A stretch of DNA of 64,000 nucleotides from positions 45,997,013 to 46,061,012 of the forward strand of contig JAKTNV010000005.1 of the NCBI GenBank assembly GCA_022747635.1. The letters run 5' to 3'. The notes under the pieces were generated by a model that was not told where the DNA came from, did not search any database, and saw only the letters and a list, made by a program, of their open reading frames with translations. This document shows positions 35,570 to 43,779 of this stretch, one piece after another; positions within the stretch are counted from its first letter, which is position 1, and the number at the start of each line of letters is the position of its first letter. The stretch comes from Hetaerina americana. Its lineage: Eukaryota; Arthropoda; Insecta; Odonata; Calopterygidae. Position numbers and translations under genes: made by a program.

Positions 35570-36287
35570 GGTTTGTCGTTTAAAAATATATGAGTCACGT
35601 TTGTTAGGGCTTAGGGCATTATTTAGCGCCAGGTTTAATCAAAAATATACTCCGAACCGGTAAATTACTGCTATTAATAATAAGACTGAAAAATAAAATA
35701 TGATTATACGTAATAATTTAGCGCAAATTTTGCCTAACTGGATAATCGGAAAATTCTAAACCCCAAGGAAGTGGGGGAGAAATCATGGCAATGGGAGAAG
35801 TTGAAATAATGTTGGCAGTGTACATGCATAGCAAAAACCGATTGAAATTAATACTGCTGCAGTCATACTCCTTTGATCGTCCAAAAATAAGTGACAAATG
35901 AGTGGTACCAGGGGATATAAAGAAAACATACCAATTAACTGAACATCATACTCGTTTCGTCTGATTCCGGCACCTGTTTGAATTTCATTGTGGGAAACGG
36001 ATGATTCATTCTGTCATCCGCATATGCTCTTGGTTTTGAGTTTTGTTTAGAAGGCATTGTGATAAAATCGTAGGATACAAATCCTGTTTTTCATTTTTAT
36101 ATTTTCATTAAATTTTTATTTTTGCATGCCTTTCTGTTGCGCAACTCATCTTCAATGGTATTAAATTTGTTTTGTATCTAAATTATTATCTTAATTTTTT
36201 ATCGCAGGAAACCAAATCTATTGAATTAATCGTATTTACCACATCGAGGCCACGAGTCTACATCATGTACCGTAATATAATGGGATC

Positions 36288-36295
<8 letters not shown>
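35570..36295. other. Unannotated AT-rich sequence
   Basis: AT-rich sequence between the LINE relic and the first TA array of this cluster. No feature recognised. Confidence 0.35.
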
Positions 36296-36297
<2 letters not shown>

Positions 36298-36348
<51 letters not shown>

Positions 36349-36427
36349 GTACACACACATACAATCAAGAACGAAAACCAACCATACGGCGAACAAATAT
36401 TCATTCACATATTCATGTGACTTTCAC

Positions 36428-36488
<61 letters not shown>

Positions 36489-36512
36489 ACATATGTATGT
36501 ATATATATATAA
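36298..36512. repeat. Two (TA)n microsatellites
   Basis: Nearly pure TA arrays at 36,298-36,340 and 36,429-36,475, followed by interrupted repeats to 36,512, are separated by about 85 bases of unique sequence that begins with a short ACACACAT run. Open frames reading YIYIYI are artefacts. Confidence 0.9.
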
Positions 36513-36587
36513 TATGAGGTAATTTAATGACGCACAAACAAATAAATATGTTGTGACTCCTGACAAAACACAAAATACAGCAACCTA

Positions 36588-36885
36588 CACTTCATCTCTG
36601 AGTACTGCCTTCCTCCCTTCATCCCGTCCAACATCCCTATCCTGTTCCTGCCCTTTCCTCGTTTAATATTCTCCCCTCTATTACAGTTTTCAGCATCCCA
36701 CTGCCAGTCAATTCGCCCTTAATCCATTTTTCATGCCGCCATAGGATTTCTCCCAAAAAAACCCTCTCTTCGCCCACCATGCCAAGTACTTCCTCAATTT
36801 TTTTCCCTTTCGGTCCATTTCACTTTCTCCATTCTTCTCCAAACCCACATTTCAAAAGCCTCAAATCTACGTCAATCCTCCACCA
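36588..36885 (-). mobile_element. LINE 3' region fragment
   Basis: The reverse complement matches the LINE at about 28,320-28,600 closely and collinearly. The matching blocks include GAGGCTTTTGAAATGTGGGT, GAAGAATGGAGAAAGTGAAA, TTGGCATGGTGGGCGAAGAG and GGATAGGGATGTTGGACG. It starts at a (GT)n/(TA)n array and so is 5'-truncated. It is clearly younger than the 33.7 and 34.8 kb relics. The plus-strand open frame of 68 codons is a shadow. Confidence 0.88.
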
Positions 36886-36897
36886 CACACACACACG

Positions 36898-36929
<32 letters not shown>

Positions 36930-36942
36930 GTATATATAAAAT
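36882..36942. repeat. (CA)n/(TA)n microsatellite
   Basis: CACACACACAC with one CG interruption leads into an ATATAT array. It adjoins the truncated end of the LINE fragment. Confidence 0.9.
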
Positions 36943-36988
36943 ATCTTCGAAATGGAACGCTTTTCGGCGACACACAAATATATAAAAT

Positions 36989-37178
36989 CACAGATGTAGA
37001 TTTTTAAAATATAGAGACACAAAGAAAGGACACTCACAATTTGTTATTTTACGTTTCGACAGCACGGCTGTCGTCTTCAGAATCTTCTGAAGACGACAGC
37101 CGTGCTGTCGAAACGTAAAATAACAAATTGTGAGTGTCCTTTCTTTGTGTCTCTATATTCTAAAAATCTACATCTGTG
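36989..37178. repeat. 94+94 bp near-perfect palindrome
   Basis: The left arm (36,989-37,082) and right arm (37,085-37,178) are reverse complements at 93 of 94 positions, with only TC between them. The single difference lies in the TTTTTAAAATATAG segment. Each arm begins at the centre with CTGAAGA, a C, the stem GACAGC/GCTGTC around CGT, then GAAACG. The arm continues through TTGTGAGTGTCCTTTCTTTG to the outer CACAGATGTAG. The right arm runs directly into a TA array. Either strand could form a 94-bp hairpin with a 2-base loop. Confidence 0.97.
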
Positions 37179-37182
37179 TTTA

Positions 37183-37226
<44 letters not shown>

Positions 37227-37228
37227 TT
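37179..37228. repeat. (TA)n microsatellite
   Basis: TA alternation with one TACAT interruption, between the palindrome and a mariner fragment. Confidence 0.9.
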
Positions 37229-37239
37229 ACTTTTCGAAT

Positions 37240-37450
37240 CACCCTTTCACAAGGGCTATTCGAAAAGTAAGGTCTCCTATTTTTTTCATAAAAAATCAAA
37301 TTTATTCTCAACTTTGCGTGCATCGTTGGAAAGGCTGAACATTTGGCTATTTTTCCACGGAGTTGCCTTAACGATCAATCACTTTTTGCATCTTTAACCA
37401 GCTTTTTAATACCGGCGTCGTACCTTTTTCCCGCAGCGTCGCGGAGTCAA
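37240..37450 (-). mobile_element. Mariner transposase C-terminal fragment with terminal repeat
   Basis: The sequence at 37,250-37,280 (GGGCTATTCGAAAAGTAAGG, then TCTCC) has the form of a mariner terminal repeat. Upstream in minus orientation, a decayed C-terminus reads TPVLKSWLKMQKVIDR, a stop, GNSVEK, in the position where mariner proteins usually have a GI-KLV-R-DKCL-GDYVEK block. Only the end of the gene is present and frames are broken. It is a third mariner lineage in this window. The matching 5' terminal repeat was not found. Confidence 0.6.
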
Positions 37451-38375
37451 CGCACCTCAATGCAAAAAAGTATCAATCACGGGCCACGTTAACTCAGTCA
37501 AATGCCCCAAATTCTACATATCTGTCGTTATTCATTTGTTCCAAGTTTATCTTTATGATGTACCAGTCACCTCGCTTGATCTTAATCATCATAGTCTGTT
37601 ATGGACCTATTCGATAGACGACAGTGGACAAACAGCCTCATCTAAATGTGACGCAATCTTCAACTTCCAACATCTTCATCTTAAAATTCTGAGCTAAAAT
37701 AAAATCGATTCAGGGACTTACGTTTAACATTATGGGCTAAAAAGCTTCACTCTTAATACACGAAGAAAGCTGAATTGCGGAATACGTCACAAAAGCGTCA
37801 GATATTGAGACATATCACGCCAGGCTATATTTAAGGTATGTGGCACAAAGAAATGGAAAACAGATCGCATTTAGACGAAATAATGAAGTCGATATATTAT
37901 TTCTAAGGAGAAAGATAGTTTGCATTTTTTTCTTTTTTAGCAGCTGTATTAATAACGTAGGTAAAATATGGTGTCAGAAACCTTACGCCGCATTTTATTT
38001 TTGTGATTCGCATTCATACGGCTAGTATTTTAATCTCAATGGGTAGTGGGTGATAGTAGTATTTTTAAGAGACATGTTTGGTTTCTGAAATGGGGCACTT
38101 ATGACCAAATAATGACTGATGGGACCGTCATTATTATATTAGTGTATTCTTAGCTACATTACAATATGAGCCCGGTGCTCCGGAGCCTCAGTCGCCTCTT
38201 CCTTCTTCACGGAGTCGCCTCCTTCATCACTGCCAGATGTGATGAGAAATATTGCTGCAAGCGCGATATCACATTGCAACAATTCACCACTAGAATTTAT
38301 TACAGATCATCATCATTAATATTTTGCAGTTTCCAGGAGGTTTTTGATGGACACAGGCGGTACAATAAAACATTT
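37451..38375. other. Unannotated sequence
   Basis: Moderately AT-rich sequence. The first ~100 bases may belong to the mariner fragment. Open frames at 37,840-38,025 and 38,166-38,381 have no recognised motif. Confidence 0.35.
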
Positions 38376-38394
38376 CATTGACTATCCCAACCCA

Positions 38395-38925
38395 ACTCAA
38401 CCTGACATCGGACACCACAATAAACCATTTTTCAATTTCACATTCTTTTTTCCTGTCTTCATTATCTTTAGCATACCTATCCTATTCCTACCTATTACTC
38501 ACTCACCTATCATTACCCTCTATTTGCCTTCTAAATCCTATCGATAATCAAAACGCTCTATATTCATTTCTACCGCCTGTTTTATTTCTTGGATTTCTCC
38601 AAACATGCCTAGTACCATCCATCTCCATTCCATATCTTCCTCAATATGCCAAAGACATCCTCATTTGTTTCTTTTTTTCCATTTCATCATTTCCATCCTT
38701 CCCTACACGTACATTTCAAAAGCCTCCAATCTACGTCTATCATCCAGCTTCAGTGACCATGTTTCCGCATCGTACACAACTACGCTCCAAATCCAGGTTT
38801 TAACGTACCTTTTCTCAACATCCTTACCCATCGTCTCTGTCATATATCCCCTCATCTTTGTGAAAGTTCCTTTGCCTAACACAATTCTTCTCCGCATGTC
38901 CCTTATCGCCATCAAACTGGTATAA
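38395..38925 (-). mobile_element. LINE reverse transcriptase C-terminal relic
   Basis: On the minus strand, 38,923-38,703 translates in one frame to MRRRIVLGKGTFTKMRGYM, KDVEKRYVKTWIWSVVVYDAETWSL and RRLEAFEMYV. This aligns directly with VRRRIALGKEAFTRRRELM and KTLIWSVAMYGAETWSF of the 27-28 kb LINE. Downstream wording continues to about 38,440 with many changes. The DAETW form, where the other copy has GAETW, and scattered stops show decay. Plus-strand open frames are shadows. Confidence 0.88.
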
Positions 38926-38929
38926 AAAA

Positions 38930-39750
38930 GGGGAAGACTGAACAACCAGAGAATCAAAAGGAAAAAACTGTCCGTGAGCCAAGTATTCACCTGGAGTTAA
39001 AACTAGTTCAAAGAAATTATTAACAATATAAGACGCAAATATTTCGAGCGTTTAGCTGCAAATAAATAGTAACGTTCCTTGTCAACTAAAGTTGGGTGAA
39101 TCAAAGAGGAAGAACTGTTCAATGTGAAACAGCGAAGTAACAAGGATCAAAGGACGACGGATTTGAATGAAAGGTGAAACAATGGCCACAACTTATTCTC
39201 TGGTCTCAACAATATTCCTTTTTGAGAATAAATCGACCAGCCATACTTAAACGCTTCACAGTGTGTACAGTGCTGTCATAAATCTTTCCCTAAAACTAGA
39301 CTTAACAATAACCGTTTACATAAATGACATTGCTCTCAGTGAGTAAATCATTGAAAGTCTAGCATTTTTCTTTCATTTATCATTTTTATTTTTATTTATT
39401 CTGTGTAACTTTTAGCCTCTACCTCATCCTCCGTTTCATTTTCATTCTCTCACCACATGTTAAAGCATCCTAAAAGATCCGAAAATTCCTATCCTGCCTT
39501 TGAGGCATATTAAAAATATCCGCTTACTAAAGCTACATTAGCTTCGTATCACAGTTTTGCAAATTTTGAGAATTACCCAATTTGTGGGCAAAATAATTTA
39601 CCCACAGGCGATTTTTGCGAGATAAAGAACGCGTCAAAAAATTTGAACGACTTAATGGCGATCTACTATGAGACTTCAGAGTAACTTAGAAGCTTTCAAT
39701 ATGACTGAGCAGTACATTTAGTTCCCTAGAACTTCCTTTTTGAACTGATA
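38930..39750. other. Unannotated AT-rich sequence
   Basis: AT-rich sequence without recognised elements. Confidence 0.35.
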
Positions 39751-39759
39751 TTTAATGAG

Positions 39760-40690
39760 CCCACCAACTATTTGCCCCACATCCACTCTTGAATCCCCGA
39801 CCAAAATCCCGAGCCCAACATCAATTCTTACAGCCACATCTGCTACCCTCTCCACCCCTGGAAACTCTCTCTCTCTCCACATTAACTTCCTCCCCGCGGT
39901 GGGCCTGTATCCCTCGAAACCTCCAGCTTTAACCTGCCCCACCCACCCATCCCCTCCTCTTCTCCTCCAAGCGCAACCTCCCTCATTTTCCCCTTTACTC
40001 CCTCGGAAGCAACCGAAAGAGGAGGAGGTCGGAAGAATGTCCCTTGGGGGATTTTATACCTAGAGCCCCTGACACCATCGTTCTCCCCTCGCCCGCATAC
40101 CGCCCCCGCCAACCGCCTACTCCCCCTTCCCACCCTCCCTCTCTCTTTAAGGCCCGAACCGCACAGTCCTCAGGATGGTGTGGCCCACGGAATAAGGTGG
40201 GGGAGAGGAGAGTCCGGGTCTTTTAATTTTTTTACGGTCGAGCGAGAGCGGGAGAGAGAGGAATCTTGGTTTATCACGCACGCGTAGTGCACGGAGATCA
40301 CGCAAAGAGAAAAGCGGTGGGAGGAGTAAGGTGTCCGTGGGAGTGGTGGGGGCGGATGGGGAAGGAGGAAAAGGTAGGGAGTAATCGAGGGTACGGACAA
40401 CAGAAGAGATTGTGCCTTAAGGAAGAACGATGATTGCCTCCCTATGGACCGTGAGGGGAGTCTTGAAAGCGGATGGCAATGCAGCGGGAGTAGTTTTATA
40501 TATACGAGGATGAGAGGCGAACGATGCTCCATTTAGTTTACTGCTGCGGTGCTCTGGCGGACAGCACCGCATAAACCATCGCACCCACCCCCGCGCTCCA
40601 GGTTTACCCGGGGCAAGTTAGCGGCGGGGGGAGGGGGGAAAGGGAAATCGCAGGGAATGTTGAAGAGGAGGCGGGAAAACTAAATGCGAA
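39760..40690. other. Large skew-switching GC-richer island
   Basis: C/T-rich from 39,760 to about 40,150, then G/A-rich from 40,185 to 40,410 and again at 40,620-40,670 (G-rich runs). CpG-containing words are frequent at 40,235-40,300 and 40,540-40,625. Overlapping open frames of 60-120 codons on both strands reflect the skew. A CpG-rich promoter is possible but no initiating gene is visible. Confidence 0.5.
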
Positions 40691-40699
40691 ATAAAACGC

Positions 40700-41530
40700 T
40701 TATCTAGAGAAAAAAGTGCAGCAAAGTTGAAATAGTTGAAAATAACTCGGTGCAAGTTCTCGGACGAGGCTAATATATTTACCGCTTAAATTTTTTTATG
40801 TAAATACTCTCTCCATGGGTAAAGGGAAGAAAATATTAGACTCAAAGAAAAGAATTTTAGAAAGTAACTTTCGGCGGGCTTATAACAATATCTAAGGCGG
40901 ATTTTCAAATAAATGAGTACACTCATCATAATTTTGTTCTACGGGAATTGTAATATTATTAAGTACAAATGCTATTGAAATTGCTATTTGTCGTGTTAAT
41001 TTGCCAGCATACACAAACTATGTCTTTGAGACCGAAAGTCACACATCAGCATAAAAAAACTATTGTATAGTATTTATGCCAGTGATATGCGAAATACAAA
41101 AAATACTGGTATGTAGTTACTCTACTTAGAGCATAAATTGAGTAATGTTATTCACTATGCATCTATTTACGTGCCGACACTGTCTCAAAGTGATATCGCA
41201 CGCTCGCGTATGGTAGCTGTTACATTCCTGTTGTTTTTCTCCACCTAAGAAACCAACAGTGACTAATTTAGTCCTGCGCTTTTAGTTGCACCCAAGGGAA
41301 GGCGAATAGGTTCGCATTGAAAATAAATGAAAAAACATTTTGTGAATAAATAATTTTTGCGCACACATCGATCCTTAACTGTGATGATAAATATTTGAAT
41401 ATGAAATAAAGAGTTGCAACTCGTCTTCGTTTAAGCATTACCAAACTGAGTTATTTCTAAATGTAGGTACATATCGTTTAGTTGATCGCATTGAAAATTA
41501 CAGTTAATATTACCGAAAGAAGGAGACGAA
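40700..41530. other. Unannotated AT-rich sequence
   Basis: AT-rich sequence with no recognised feature. Confidence 0.35.
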
Positions 41531-41541
41531 GCACACAATTG

Positions 41542-41703
41542 ATGTTGATTGTGTTGGTATGTTTGCATTGCGCACTACAGAACAGCAACATAGGGGAACC
41601 ACTAGCTATTTCATTTACTGACCGTCGAGCGAATGAGCCCATCCATCCGGTCGATGGTCTCTCTGCTGCAGCCACTCACCTGTTGGGGGGAAAAGAACGG
41701 TAT
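41542..41703 (+). CDS. Small open frame with signal-peptide-like start, unknown
   Basis: A 54-codon frame starts at ATG 41,542 with the hydrophobic stretch MLIVLVCLHCALQNSN. It continues with a polar region including FTDRRANEPIHPVDG and SAAATHLLGGKERY and stops at 41,704. The start resembles a secretory signal, and GGK near the end could suit amidation and cleavage in a neuropeptide precursor, but dibasic sites and repeats are lacking. The frame is open a further 20 codons upstream without ATG. No family recognised; chance is a realistic explanation. Confidence 0.15.
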
Positions 41704-41904
41704 TAATCAGTTTTTAGCAAATAAAAGCGACATGAAGATCAAAAGCAAATCAAAACTAACTACTATAGCATAAAAAAATAGTTAAGGATATTAAATATAA
41801 TAATTAATTTTATGCATTGTTGCGTATTAAGAGCAATGCAGTTTATTATTTTTATTTACTTCGAATTGAAGGGTATGGACAACTGGTTACATATGTGTGT
41901 GTGT

Positions 41905-42190
41905 GGTAGGAGTAGTATTTAGGGGAGGTGACCGACAGCTGAGGTCATTGGCGCCATTAGGGATGGACAGGAAAGGGTGGAGAGAAATCCGGCGTCGGCA
42001 TTAGCCTACTCTTAACTAAAGGCGCCAAGGGGTCCGCAGTTTAACGTCCCATCCGACGGACGGCGTACGCACTCCAATTGCCTTTTTCAAAGCACTTCAA
42101 GTAGGGATCGAGATACTACTGAAAAATATTCAATATCGCTGGGATTTGAACCCGGCCCCTCAAGGTGGGAAGACAGTACGATAGCAACCG
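41905..42190 (-). mobile_element. tRNA-derived SINE-like element, family C
   Basis: In minus orientation a tRNA-like head reads GCGGTTGCTATCGTACTGTC and then CTTCCCACC, with a B box GGTTCAAATC at 42,143-42,152. About 90 bases downstream lies GGATGGGACGTTAAACTGCG followed by GACCCCTTGGCGCC (42,021-42,055), a motif I have seen as a shared core of tRNA-derived repeats in several animals. It continues to GGTCACCTCCCCTAAATACT. The LINE-type tail at 42,192-42,240 sits at its head side, so that tail is not in the place expected for the SINE's own 3' end. An A box was not clear. Family membership rests on recall of the motif. Confidence 0.6.
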
Positions 42191-42191
42191 C

Positions 42192-42240
42192 ATCCAAAAA
42201 CCTACCTTAAGCGGTAGATTACCTAATAATAAATAATAAT
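42192..42240 (+). mobile_element. LINE 3' tail copy
   Basis: ATCCAAAAACCTACCTTAA is identical to the LINE end at 28,691. The hairpin CTACC/GGTAG is kept with an altered loop (TTAAGC), followed by TAATAATAAATAATAAT. Either an extremely 5'-truncated LINE insertion or the tail of a composite element. Confidence 0.75.
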
Positions 42241-42274
42241 ATTTGTGTGTAAATGTGTATATATAGATATACAC

Positions 42275-42275
<1 letters not shown>

Positions 42276-42324
<49 letters not shown>

Positions 42325-42350
42325 GTAGTAGTAGTAGTAGAAGTAGTAGT
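42276..42350. repeat. (TA)n followed by (GTA)n microsatellite
   Basis: An uninterrupted TA array at 42,277-42,321 is followed by TAG/GTA triplets at 42,323-42,350. Confidence 0.9.
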
Positions 42351-42364
42351 ATCATTAATTCTAT

Positions 42365-42460
42365 TTCTTCCGATGAAGACGGAGCTGAATTCCGTCGAAA
42401 TGATCAAGAAATAACGTGTGAGTGATCTTTTTATGTGTTCTTATATTGTTTGTTGTTGCC
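42365..42460 (+). ncRNA. Single copy of the foldable CGATGA-stem-GAAA motif
   Basis: CCGATGA (42,370-42,376) is followed by one A, the perfect stem GACGGA/TCCGTC (42,378-42,383 and 42,391-42,396) around GCTGAAT, and GAAA (42,397-42,400). Downstream GTGTGAGTG, ATGTGTTC and TTATATTG match the arm of the 37.1 kb palindrome in order, and both run into a TA array. The stem sequence is different but pairing is intact, so I read it as a relative. Whether it is transcribed is unknown. Confidence 0.4.
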
Positions 42461-42467
42461 CAAGTTT

Positions 42468-42469
<2 letters not shown>

Positions 42470-42534
<65 letters not shown>

Positions 42535-42545
42535 TGTATGTATAC
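42470..42545. repeat. (TA)n microsatellite
   Basis: TA array of about 57 bases, then TACATATATGTATG-type interrupted repeats. Confidence 0.9.
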
Positions 42546-42549
42546 ACTC

Positions 42550-43360
42550 ACACGTGAATAGGAACAGCATATACGTAAAGTGGAAAGTATAGATGTTGAG
42601 AGAAGATAATGGAAGACACTCGACCCAGAATTAGGGAGCAGAAAGCGAAAATAGCCATATAATAATTTAAGTCAAGGAATAATAGAGCGAAAGAAGCGAG
42701 ATAAAATGAACATGAAGTGTTCACAGAGACAGAAAGAAATGGATTCCCTGGACAGGTAAATGGAATAACTCTAATGAAACAAGGATGAAAAAGCTAACTT
42801 TTCAAAGTTTAATTTTTTTTAAATAGAATTAAAAGTGTACTGACCGTTTTACATAACCGACTGAGCGACTGCAATATTGCTTACGTACAATTCTACATTC
42901 AATAGAAAGCTTCAATAGAAATATAAATAAGCCTTCTTCTATCGACTTTGATGCATGTGAAGGTCAAAAAAAATTCCCATGGAATCAGTAATACTCGCTT
43001 ATTTTCCCTGCTCCCACAATGTGAGAAACAGCGGCTGGCTGGACCGATACCGCTATCGGCAGCAAAAGAGCGTTTGCATATTCGCTACAGGCATTGACAG
43101 GTATTTTTTGCATGCGGTGTCCACCCTGCGGCCAGTGGTTATGCTTCAGTCCGCCAAGTTCTGAATGAACCCATATGAATTCGTAAAAGGATTATATCAG
43201 CCCATATGAAATCATTTTCAACATTAAGATTAAATACAATGCCGCTACGGGAAATAAAGGTCACAAATAGCTAATAATATTTGACATTTAGGGAATGCAG
43301 GAAGAGCAAATTTTTAATGTATGGAGTTCAATCTTCCAACAATCCTTTGTAGTCAACTTA
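42550..43360. other. Unannotated sequence
   Basis: Mixed AT-rich sequence; open frame at 42,979-43,164 has no recognised motif. Confidence 0.35.
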
Positions 43361-43369
43361 TGCAGTTCA

Positions 43370-43525
43370 CAACACAAAAATGCTGAAGGCCGCCGTGACT
43401 CTGGCTGTAGGGGCGTTCAATTCGATGTGGTTGAGAATGAGTTCTGGCCGAGGAGGTTCCAGCCAGCCGGGGCAGGCAAGGACAATAACCACGGTGCCGC
43501 CGCGCGACAGAATTTCTAGAATAAC
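43370..43525 (-). other. GC-rich segment open in several frames, possible exon
   Basis: About 150 bases near 58% GC directly precede a purine-rich island. On the minus strand a frame entering after TTCTAG (near 43,517) reads TVVIVLACPGWLEPPRPELI and ends at a stop at 43,367. Other frames on both strands are also open, so codon evidence does not separate them. Composition is balanced, unlike the neighbouring skewed island. No family recognised. Confidence 0.2.
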
Positions 43526-43539
43526 CTTTGATTTCTTGA

Positions 43540-43775
43540 TCCTTTTTGCCAAGGCGGAGGCCGTTTCGTGAGTGGGCGTGTGAGGGCGAGAGAAAGACAG
43601 GGGATGGGAGGGTTGGAAGGGGATCTGAGGGAGGGTCGGTCGGGAAGGGGAGGCGCCGGAAGGGCGAGGGGGACCTCTTCGCCGCCGATACCAAAAGGGT
43701 TTCGTTGGGCTATTACCACGACCTCCCCCCACTTTCTCTCTTACCACCCTTCCCACCCATTTCTTCAATTGGGGA
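43540..43775. other. Purine-rich then pyrimidine-rich island
   Basis: G/A-rich at 43,560-43,680 with GGGAGG-type runs, then C/T-rich at 43,718-43,765. Open frames of 67-198 codons across it, on both strands, are attributed to skew. Confidence 0.45.
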
Positions 43776-43779
43776 CCAT

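Noticed and set aside
37051..37116. Canonical hammerhead ribozyme
   Set aside because: CTGAAGA and GAAAC flank a good stem, but one extra base precedes the stem. No convincing stem I could be drawn, and only a poor stem III with a GTC cleavage site near 37,138. Kept only as a hammerhead-like motif.
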